DNA from: Monoplex corrugatus
Taxonomy: Eukaryota; Mollusca; Gastropoda; Littorinimorpha; Ranellidae
Assembly (NCBI GenBank): GCA_030674185.1
Contig: JAPXFY010000015.1
Coordinates: 22,946,986-23,010,985 of the forward strand
Reading direction: 5' to 3'
Length of the DNA: 64,000 bases
Under the pieces are notes generated by a model. That model did no database searches. It had not been told where the DNA came from and saw nothing but the letters and a program-made list of their open reading frames with translations. Below are positions 20,968 through 32,900 of this stretch, piece after piece. Within the stretch, counting starts at the first letter, position 1, and each line of letters opens with the position of its first letter. A program made the translations under genes and the position numbers.

Positions 20968-23900
20968 GTGCGTGTTGTGCGTGCGTGTGCGTGCGTGCGC
21001 GTGCGTGCGTGTGTGTGTGCGCGCGCGCGCGTGTGCGTGCATGTGTGTGTTCATAGGTTGCAGCTCTCATGTGCGCTTGAATTTTTTTATGTATACATGT
21101 ATATATAAAGGGGTTATTTAGGCATAAGCTGGTCACCTATTCATGTAGCGACCATATTCAGTCAAGCTGAAATTTTACTTTTAAGACACTTTTTTGTTTT
21201 TTGTATTTGTGGGTTCCAGTTCTCACATGTACTTAGATATGTGAGTGGGTTTTTACATGTATGAACTTTTGGTTTTTGGTTTTCTTTTTAACTCCACTAC
21301 TAAGAAAATCACAGTCTGTTTTGGGGTTGTTCATGTCCATGCTTGGTGTTTTTGTGTTTCCAATCCATGAGTTGCCAAATATTGACTTGGCTTACAGTAT
21401 CTTTAATGTGCTTGTATTTGAAGGATCTGCCTGCATGTATACACAAAGGGGGGTTAGGTACTAGCAGGAGTACACATATATGCTGCCTTGGAAGATCAGA
21501 AAAATCTTCACACTTAGGCATTATCCACCAGGCATTACCTACTTTGACATTATCCACCAGGCATGACACACTTTGGCGTTATCCACCAGGCATGACACAC
21601 TTTGGTATTATCCACCAGGCATGACACACTTTGGTATTATCCACCAGGCATGACACTTTGGTATTATCCACCAGGCATGACACACTTTGGTATTATCCAC
21701 CAGGCATGACACTTTGGCATTATCCACCAGGCATGACACACTTGTTTGGCATTAACCAACACAGGCATGACACACTTTGGCATTATCCACCAGGCATTAC
21801 ACACTTTGGCATTATCCACCAGGCATTACACACTTTGGTATTATCCACCAGTCATGACACACTTTGGCATTATCCACCAGGCATGACACACTTTGGCATT
21901 ATCCACCAGTCATGACACGCTTTGACATTATCCACCAGTCATGACACACTTTGGTATTATCCACCAGGCATTACACACTTTGGCGTTATCACCAGCATGA
22001 CCACTTGGCATTATCCACCAGCATGACACACTTTGACATTATCCACCAGGCATTACACTTTGGCATTATCCACCAGGCATGACACACTTTGGCATTATCC
22101 ACCAGGCATGACACACTTTGGCATTATCCACCAGGCATGACACACTTTGGAATGATCCACCAGGCATGACACACTTTGGCATTATCCACCAGGCATTACA
22201 CACTTTGGTATTATCCACCAGGCATTACACACTTTGGATTATCCACCAGGCATGACACACTTTGGCATTATCCACCAGGCATGACACACTTTGGCATTAT
22301 CCACCAGGCATACACACTTTGGTATTATCCACCAGGCATACACTTGGATATCACCAGGCATGACACACTTTGGCATTATCCACCAGGCATGACACAATTT
22401 GGCTATCCCAGCATACACATTTGGAATATCCACCAGCATGACACACTTTGTATTATCCACCAGGCATACACACTTTGGTATTATCCACCAGGCATGACAC
22501 ATTTGGTATTATCCACCAGGCATAACACACTTTGGCATTATCCACCAGGCATGACACACTTTGGAATGATCCACCAGGCATGACACACTTTGGCATTATC
22601 CACCAGGCATTACACACTTTGAATTATCCACCAGGCATGACACACTTTGGCATATCCACCTGGCATGACACACTTTGGGTTATCCACCAGGCATTACACA
22701 CTTTGGCATTATTCACCAGGCATGACAACTTTTTATTATATCCACCAGGCATGACACACTTTGGCATTATCCACCAGGCATGACACACTTTGGCATTATC
22801 CACCAGCATACACACTTTGGCATTATCCACCAGGCATTACACACTTTGGAATGATCCACCAGGCATGACACACTTTGGTATTATCCACCAGGCATGACAC
22901 ACTTTGGAATGATCCACCAGGCATGACACACTTTGGCATTATCCACCAGGCATACACACTTTGGCATTATCCACCAGGCATACACAATTTGGCATTATCC
23001 ACCAGGCATGACAACTTTGGCATTATCCACCAGCATTACATACTTTGGCATTATCCACCAGGCATGACACACTTTGGCATTATCCACCAGGCATGACACA
23101 CTTTGGTATTATCCACAGGCATGACACACTTTGGCATTATCCACCAGGCATGACATACTTTGGCATTATCCACCAGGCATATACACTTTGGCATTATCCA
23201 CCAGGCATGACAACTTTGGCATTATCCACCAGGCATGACAACTTTGGCATATCCACCAGGCATGACACACTTTGGCATTATCCATCAGGCATGACATACT
23301 TTGGCATTATCCACCAGGCATTACACACTTTGGCATTATCCACCAGGCATGACACACTTTGGCATTATCCACCAGGCATGACACACTTTGGATTATCCAC
23401 AGGCTGACACACTTTGGCATTATCCACCAGGCATGCACACTTTGGCATTATCCACCAGGCATGACACACTTTGGCATTATCCACCAGGCATGACACACTT
23501 TGGAATGATCCACCAGGCATGACACACTTTGGCGTTATCCACCAGGCATTACACACTTTGGCATTATCCACCAGGCATTACACACTTTGGCATTATACAC
23601 CAGGCATTACACACTTTGGCATTATCCACCAGGCATTACACACTTTGGCTTTATCCACCAGGCATGACACACTTTGGCATTATCCACCAGGCATGACACA
23701 CTTTGGCATAATCCACCTGGCATGACACACTTTGGTGTTATCACCAGGCATACACACTTTGGCATTATTCACCAGGCATGACATACTTTGGTATTATCCA
23801 CCAGGCATGACACACTTTGGCATTATCCACCAGGCATGACACACTTTGGCATTATCCACCAAGCATGACACACTTTGGCATTATCCACCAGGCATTACAC

Positions 23901-26900
23901 ACTTTGGAATGATCCACCAGGCATTACACACTTTGGTATTATCCACCAGGCATGACACACTTTGGAATGATCCACCAGGCATGACACACTTTGGCATTAT
24001 CCACCAGGCATGACACACTTTGGCATTATCCACCAGGCATTACACAATTTGGCATTATCCACCAGGCATGACACACTTTGGCATTATCCACCAGGCATTA
24101 CATACTTTGGCATTATCCACCAGGCATGACACACTTTGGCATTATCCACCAGGCATGACACACTTTGGTATTATCCACCAGGCATGACACACTTTGGCAT
24201 TATCCACCAGCATGACATACTTTGGCATTATCCACCAGGCATTATACACTTTGGCATTATCCACCAGGCATGACACACTTTGGCATTATCCACCAGGCAT
24301 GACACACTTTGGCATTATCCACCAGGCATGACACACTTTGGAATGATCCACCAGGCATGACACACTTTGGCATTATCCACCAGGCATGACACACTTTGGA
24401 ATGATCCACCAGGCATGACACACTTTGGCGTTATCCACCAGGCATTACACACTTTGGCATTATCCACCAGGCATTACACACTTTGCCATTATACACCAGG
24501 CATTACACACTTTGGCATTATCCACCAGGCATTACACACTTTGGCATTATCCACCAGGCATGACACACTTTGGCATTATCCACCAGGCATTACACACTTT
24601 GGCATTATCCACCAGGCATTACACAATTTGGCATTATCCACCAGGCATGACACACTTTGGCATTATCCACCAGGCATGACATACTTTGGCATTATCCACC
24701 AGGCATGACACACTTTGGCATTATCCACCAGGCATGACACACTTTGGTATTATCCACCAGGCATTACACACTTTGGCATTATCCATCAGGCATGACATAC
24801 TTTGGCATTATCCACCAGGCATTACACACTTTGGCATTATCCACCAGGCATGACACACTTTGGCATTATCCACAGGCATGACATACTTTGGCATTATCCA
24901 CCAGGCATGACACACTTTGGAATGATCCACCAGGCATGACATACTTTGGCATTATCCACCAGGCATGACACACTTTAGCATTATCCACCAGGCATGACAC
25001 ACTTTGGCATTATCCACCAGGCATGACACACTTTGGCATTATCCACCAGACATGACACACTTTGGCATTATCCACCAGGCATGACACACTTTGGCATTAT
25101 CCACCAGGCATGATACACTTTGGCATTATCCACCAGGCATGACACACTTTGGCATTATCCACCAGGCATGACACACTTTGGCATTATCCACCAGACATGA
25201 CACACTTTGGCATTATCCACCAGGCATGACACACTTTGGAATTATCCACCAGGCATTACACACTTTGGCATTATCCACCAGGCATGACACACTTTGGCAT
25301 TATCCACCAGGCATGACACACTTTGGCATTATCCACCAGGCATGACACACTTTGGAATGATCCACCAGGCATGACACACTTTGGCATTATCCACCAGGCA
25401 TTACACACTTTGGCATTATCCACCAGGCATTACACACTTTGGCATTATACACCAGGCATTAGACACTTTGGCATTATCCACCAGGCATTACACACTTTGG
25501 CTTTATCCACCAGGCATGACACACTTTGGCATTATTCACCAGGCATGACATACTTTGGCATTATCCACCAGGCATTATATACTTTGGCATTATCCACCAG
25601 GCATGACACACTTTGGTATTATCCACCAGGCATGACACACTTTGGCATTATCCACCAGGCATGACACACTTTGGCATTATCCACCAGGCATGACACACTT
25701 TGGTATTATCCACCAGGCATGACACACTTTGGCATTATCCACCAGGCATTACATACTTTGGCATTATCCACCAGGCATTACACACTTTGGCATTATCCAC
25801 CAGGCATTACATACTTTGGCATTATCCACCAGGCATGACACACTTTGGCACTATCCACCAGGCATTACACACTTTGGCATTATCCACCAGGCATGACACA
25901 CTTTGATATTATCCACCAGGCATGACACACTTTGGTATTATCCACCAGGCATGACACACTTTGGCATTATCCACCAGGCATTACACACTTCTGCATTATC
26001 CACCAGGCATTATATACTTTGGAATTATCCACCAGGCATGACACATTCTGGCGTTATCCACCAGGCATTACCTACTTTGGCATTATCCACCAGGCATGAT
26101 ACACTTTGGAATGATCCACCAGGCATTACACACTTTGGCGTTGTCCACCAGGCATAACACACTTTGGCATTATCCACCAGGCATGACACACTTTGGCGTT
26201 ATCCACCAGGCATTACACACTTTGGCATTATCCACCAGGCATTACACACTTTGGCGTTATCCACCAGGCATGACACACTTTGGCATTATCCACCAGGCAT
26301 GACACACTTTGGCATTATCCACCAGGCATTACCCTGGTGGGTTCTATCTAGCTCAGTCGTCTTTGGAAGAGAGATATCCCAACTACTTGGCTGCTGTAAA
26401 CCCATCACTTTTGGGAGGGAGTGTTCTGACCACTATGCTGTCTTGTCCCCTGTATAAGACAGTACACACAAGGTATTTTAAAAGGGTAGGCCCCTGAGCA
26501 TTTAGGTACATAAAAATTAAATCTAGTTTGGTTATATCTTTATCATGCACATATTGATCATACTCTGTCATTTTTCAGGTGATCAAAGCATTTTACAATC
26601 AAACCTATGCGCACCGGAATGGCAAAGCAATGCCTAACAGTTTGATGACTTTACTGTGGGGAGTTACCGTCTCATGTTATGCTGCAGGGGGTATGCTGGG
26701 TGGTCTGTCAGCAGGCTACTGGGCCAACAGATTTGGCAGGTATGTCTCAGCTGTTGTAGTTGATACTTGCATTGTAACGTGATCCTATAAAATTGTGTGT
26801 TCATGTTTTTGCACAAAGTTTATTCAATTCAGAGGCAAGGTTATAGTGACGTAACTTTTTGTCACAATTCAGGCGCAGTGAAGCAGCTTCTTGTTAAAAT

Positions 26901-29900
26901 GTTTTAACCGCAGGTGCCAGGTGATGACATGTGAAAATATTTATTGTCCCCTTGCAGCAACATTATATTATAAGCCTTGTAAACTGTGTTGGTTGGTTTT
27001 GTGGAGAGAAGCATAGTGGTACCAAACTTTTGCAACTGCTGCATTTTTACTCTCCCTTTAGTATTGGCACTATATTCTTTGTTGCACCAAATTGGTTTCT
27101 TTGTTTATAAATTACTTGAAAAATAAGTAGACTTTGATCTAGTATTGTTCTCTACTGCCCAGCTGATTTTTGTCTCCCAAGTACTGCTGTACAGCTGGGA
27201 TGTGCTTGTACCTTGTTTTATACCTTAAGCACTGAAAGGTTTAAACTTGTAACCTGTGCTTATGAAATTACACATAAATGTAACTCTTACTGTTATTGTT
27301 GTTTAAAGCCCAGCCAACTGCATAGAGTCATATCAGAGCTGTAACCATTTCAAAACATACACAGTATTTCAACAGGAAAATAGAAAAGAAAATTAGGTAC
27401 ACTGTATTCATGCACATAATCTAAGCAGATATTCCTGGTGTTGACCACTCCATCCAATTTATCGCAAATCTAAACATAACTAAGGGCATATTTACATGTT
27501 AACATACAATGATGACGCCAGTCCATATTGGGAAAAAAACTATCACAGACACTGACTTTTCCTTAACTTCATAATTATGTTTTGTCTACAGTGACTGTCA
27601 TTTCAAGTTGACATAAAATCAAATTGCAAATAGTCAGGCTGTAGAGAAAGAGGAAAGTTTAGGGAGGGGGGGGGGGGGGGGGAGAAGGGCAAGAGGATTG
27701 GAGGGCTGTCAGATTTCTCCCCCCCCCCCCCCCCCCCAGTGTTTCTTCATGTTTTAATCAATGACATATTGCCTTGACTGAAACACAGTCAGAATTAGTG
27801 GTCTTCTTACATTTACAATGAAGTCGAAAATTGTATGGAATTAATGATATGTTATATTTTATGTATAAATAAACTATGAAATATATTGATACTAATGATA
27901 ATCTAAACATAGTACATTACTACAGTCAAGTTTGTAATCATGTAAATATTTAATCATAAATATTTCATATGCAGCTATTAACTGCCACTGAAAAAAAAAT
28001 TGCAAGGGGTGCAACCCATTTTTATGTCGACACTATACACATTCATTTTGCAATTGAAAATGAATTCACATTTATACTATTATAGTTGTACAAACATTTT
28101 ACTTGCAACTTTTCTAAATATATGTAACTGTTTCCAAGCATATTGCCTTCATGGAAGTTGATGTATGCAAGTTTTGGTATTTAAGTTTTTTCTGTCTGTT
28201 TCATTTAATTTATAATTGATGAGTGAATGTTTATGATTTTTTAAGGTTACATTTAAAGATCAGACGCTTGAGTATCACAATTTGTTTTTGTACTACTTCT
28301 TAGTATACTGACTTCTGAACAATTGTTATGTACCAGAAACATGATAGGGACTTTCTTAATGACTTTGCAGGAACATCAGTGTAAAAACAGACAAAGGAAA
28401 ATGCAAACACAAAGAAAAAAAACAGACAAACAAATGGAAAAACTGTCCTGTGAAACTGGCATTTTGTCTGTCTTGATACGTTTTCATGAAAAGTGTCATT
28501 ATGTGTCTGTGTATGTAACATTTTTTCCCTAGAAAAAGTATCATTATATATCTCATGTATTTTTTTATAAAAATTATCAGTTGACCTTTTTATATATATA
28601 AAAGTCATTGTTATGTATCTTGTGTCTTACATAATGTATAAAAATTGTTGTTATCTTTGTGACGTATTTTTTTGAAAATTATCATTATCTGTGTGACACA
28701 TTCTTGTAAGAATTATTGTCATCTGTTGAAGACATTTGTGTAAAATTATCATAACTTGTGTGACATATTTGTATGAAAATTATTATATGTGTAACACATT
28801 TTCACATATATTATTATTGTTTGTGTGACACATTTATATAAAATGGTCTGTGTGAGACATTTATATAAAATCATCTTTATCAGTTTCTTTGTTGTTTTCT
28901 TTTCTTCCAACAGTCTCTGTTGCCATCAGTATCCTCAGAAACAGTACACATCTATTTGTCTTTTCAGACGAGGAGCACTGCTTCGAAACAATATTGTAGC
29001 GGTGATAGCTGCAGCATTGTTAGGGTTTTCCAAACTGGGCAAGTCCTATGAGATGCTTATCGTTGGCCGCATCATCAGTGGTATCAATGCTGGTAAGGAG
29101 AATGCTAAAGAAAATGGATATAGTATCATAGGTTAATGGACTTGAAATATGTATGTTTGATGTAAAATATCAGCACTGCACCAGCATGTTTACTATGTCC
29201 ATTTTTTTAAATCAGAAAATGATGAGAGAGTGTCTTTGAGATGGTATAGAAAGTGGACATAAACAGCGGATGCTGATGACTACTTCACCTTTTTTAAAGG
29301 GAAGGGGGAGTATGCTTCCCCAACTTCTGCTCCATGCCTGTATCACTATCCCCACGTTTCTCATTTCAGTTCTTCCAAACCCAGCAAAGCTGAAGTCAAC
29401 ATGAGATAAGGTCATTATAGGTCACAGAACCTGTAACAGTTTTTCACAGCGCTATGTTGATGAGAATGGGGATAATGGTGATGATACTATAGTGTTCTGT
29501 TTTGGATTGAGACTGCATAACACTATTAACAGGACTGTACTCTAGGCTTCCTTTCGTAAGATATCCTGGCATCAGTCTATGGTGTTCTGTTTTGGATTGA
29601 GACTGCATAACAGGACTGTACTCTAGGCTTCCTTTCGTAAGATATCCTGGCATCAGTCAGGCCTGAGAATGATGCATCCTTCAGATGGATGAGACTCAGC
29701 CTTTCCAGTGAGCTCATAGCATGCTGAGCTCAGATAAGAGTTGATCAGAGTTGAAAAATCCCACAATATTTTGTTTTTAGTTAACGCCATTGCATTTGCA
29801 ACCCTTTACATCATCTAACAGTGGAATGGAAAATCACCCATTCTCTACTCCTCTCATTGCCATGGTTAATCTGGTAATTTCCAGACTGGCCTTTCCTTGC

Positions 29901-32900
29901 TTATTGCATAGCATCAGAATATGTCATGTCAGCCAGCTCAAGAGACTTGTTCAAAATAGTAGACTTACAAAGGGATGCGATAAACACCTTTTGAGCTACA
30001 TGCTGTGTAGACAACACTACGTGACTCGTGCTGTGCATGTAGAAATGCCGCTTGCTCTTCATGAGGTCTGTGTGTGAAAAATATGTGCCTTTTACTACCG
30101 ATCGTAGTAGATTACTTACGGCTGTTTAACATTTTGAAAAAAAAACAGATCTCCCCAGTATCCAGTGCTTTTAAATCAGTAAATGGTTGTATGTTTGTCA
30201 GTGTGAGTATATTTGTGTAAACATGTCAAAAAATGTGAATACTAGGATGCATTTACATTTCATAGTGCAAAATCCGAAAGTGTAAATGGAGTTAGTTATC
30301 TTCTTACATGTATAAAATCCAAAGCTAAAACCCAGCAAGACTGGAAGTTGAGTGCTTTGAAACAGAATTTGTAATACACAGGTTTCTTCTTTATTGTGCT
30401 GTTAATTTGAATATTTTAAGACATAAGGAATAAATGCATTTATATGCACATCTTAAGCTGTTTGTAGTCATTTGCTTTTCTAATGATATTTTGTCTGTTT
30501 ATCGATACTATAAGATGCACTTATGAATGTATATGTATATATATATATACATATATATATGTATGTGTATATATATATATAGGTAGAAAGAAACTCTAGG
30601 GAGAGCTAGACAACAGAAGGTCTTCAGAGAAGTAACCCCCTTTAGACAAGTGTTTCGGCCCTGAATTCCTTACACTCTCGGGGGGCCGGGCCACATCCAG
30701 GTCATGACTCCTGGATGCCCTTCTGCTGTTGTCTATTTTTTATTTTTATTTTTTCCCACGCCGGGGATCGAACCTGGGCGATTCTGCGCTTCAGAACTGC
30801 GGTACGCGGTTTTACCAATGTGCTAACGGGGCACACATCATCTGTAGGGAATTTAATCCTTATGAAGTTTACTTTTTTGGTTCCTCCTTGCCCAGATCCA
30901 GCTTGAGCTCCTTTCTGCTGCCTCTGCCATCGCTTTAAGGGCTCTAGTCCTCTTCTTCCCAGAAATGGCGAGTTGTTTCATGAGATCATAAGCGGAGGTG
31001 CCCACAAACCCTCTTGCCCCGACCTCTATGGCGAAGATTTTGACCCGCAGACCTGCTTTCTTCAGGGTGCTGGCAAGACCGGCGTATTTTTCGGTCTTGT
31101 AGATATGTGCTTCTTCCATTCTGCTTTCGTATGGCACAGTGAGTTCTATCAGAATCACTTGTTTCGAGGAGTCAGAGTGGAGAGCGATGTCTGGTCTCAT
31201 GCCTGTCTTGCTGATGACATCTGGGTAATTTCTCCACTCTGGGAGGTCTGCTGTACACTCCCAGTCGACTGCTCCATCCAGAAGACCCTTTGGCAATGTG
31301 CTGGTTGTCATAGCCCTTTCGGGCCAGACCTGTTTCCCTCCTGCTTTGTAGAACGTTGTCATAGCAATTGGTGCGTTTGGGGTCATGGTTTTTTCGCTAA
31401 CCACATCTGTGATCACTTTCAGAACTTGGTTGTGCCTCCATGTATACCTTCCTTGGGCTAGCGCTACTTTGCAAGAGCTTAGGACATGTTCCACTGTTTG
31501 TTTCTTCTGACAGAGCGGACATGCTGGGTCGTCTGCTTTCCCCCATTTCACTAAGTTTGCATTCGAGGGGAGCAGGTCATATACAGATCTGAGGAGGAAG
31601 CTTATCCTTAGAGGAGCCATGTGCCACATATCGTTCCAGCTGAGACTTCTTTGGAGTGCACTGTCCCATGTTGTCCATTGCCCCTGTTGACCTTGCTGGA
31701 CTGCCTTCTGCACTCTTTTGACATCTTCTTCTTCCTTCAACTCCTGTATGATCATGTCTCTTTTTTCCTTCCCTTTGGCTTTGGACCACCACTGCATTTT
31801 TGTTGCTCCCAGTCCCTGTCTGTTGGTTTGCGTGTGTCCAATTATTTCTTTGATGCTGAGGTTTCTCTTGGCATTGTTTACAGCCTCTTGGACTTTCCAC
31901 TTTCTGCCAGTTCTCAGCTTTGGATGAACTGCTCTCACGATATTGTCCTCCGATTCCTCCAGCATGCTCAACAGTCTTGCTTTTCCAACTTTGTATTCCT
32001 CCACTATGGATTTCAGAGGTAGCTTCAGCATTGCTTGACGACAGTAGAATGCAACATCAGTGAGACCAGGTGGGACACCGAGCCATTTTCTTGTGTATTT
32101 GTTGATTTTGGCTTCCATTGCTTCGACTGTGCTGGTGCAAATGTCATAGATTAGCAGTGGCCACAGCAGCTTTGGTATCAGCATGAACTGTAGACACCAG
32201 ACTTTGTATTTGCCTGGCAGTCCGCAGTTATCTATTTTCTTCAGGCCTTCTTCTGCTGTTTGCTTGGTTTCACATCCCCTTTGTGTGTCTTTCAGGGAGT
32301 CATCATACCATCTTCCGAGACTTTTTACTGGCTCTTCTGTGACAGTGGGGATGGCTTGGTTGGCTACCATGAATTTGACTGAATCTGCCACTTTTCCTTT
32401 TCGCAGTGAGAGACTTCGGGATTTCTTAGGTTTGAACCTCATTCTTGAAGAGGCCACCAGCTCATCCAGCTGCTTTAAGATTTGGTGTGTCTCTTCCTCA
32501 TCCGTGGACAAGACTGTTGTGTCATCCATGAAAGCTTTCAGAGGAGGCATCTGGTATCCATCTCCCAGATTCACTGGACCTGAACTCTTCATTGCAGCTT
32601 TCAAGATGACTTCCATTGCCAACACGAACAGTATGGGAGAGATTGCACAGCCCATTGCAATGCCCACCTCTAGGTCTATCCAGTCCGTGGTGTATTCTTT
32701 GGTAGAGAACCGCATTGAGAACCCTTGGAAATACTTCCTCAGCATTGTTCGGATGTTTTCTGGGATGTGATACATTTCAAGAGCCAGCTGGATCATATCG
32801 TGTGGAACTGATCCATATGCATTCGCCAGATCAAGCCAAACTACGTCAATGTCTCTCTTCTCTGTTCTTGCTTTTTGGATGGCATCCCAAATCAACGTGG

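Noticed and set aside
21509..26332. CRISPR-like array or a gene made of 29-residue repeats
   Set aside because: Units are directly abutting with no spacers, so it is not CRISPR. The 29-bp period gives a 29-codon open cycle in every frame, which explains the many overlapping ORFs.
29093..29136. Extension of exon 4 to the in-frame stop at 29136
   Set aside because: The GTAAGG donor at 29093 joins in phase to exon 5 and restores the conserved GLUT sequence; read-through gives unrelated residues.
30581..30859. Hammerhead ribozyme in the direct repeat, as found in some terminal-repeat retroelements
   Set aside because: I looked on both strands for a CTGATGA core with a matching GAAA. A GAAAC is present on the minus strand but no CTGATGA core at a suitable distance.
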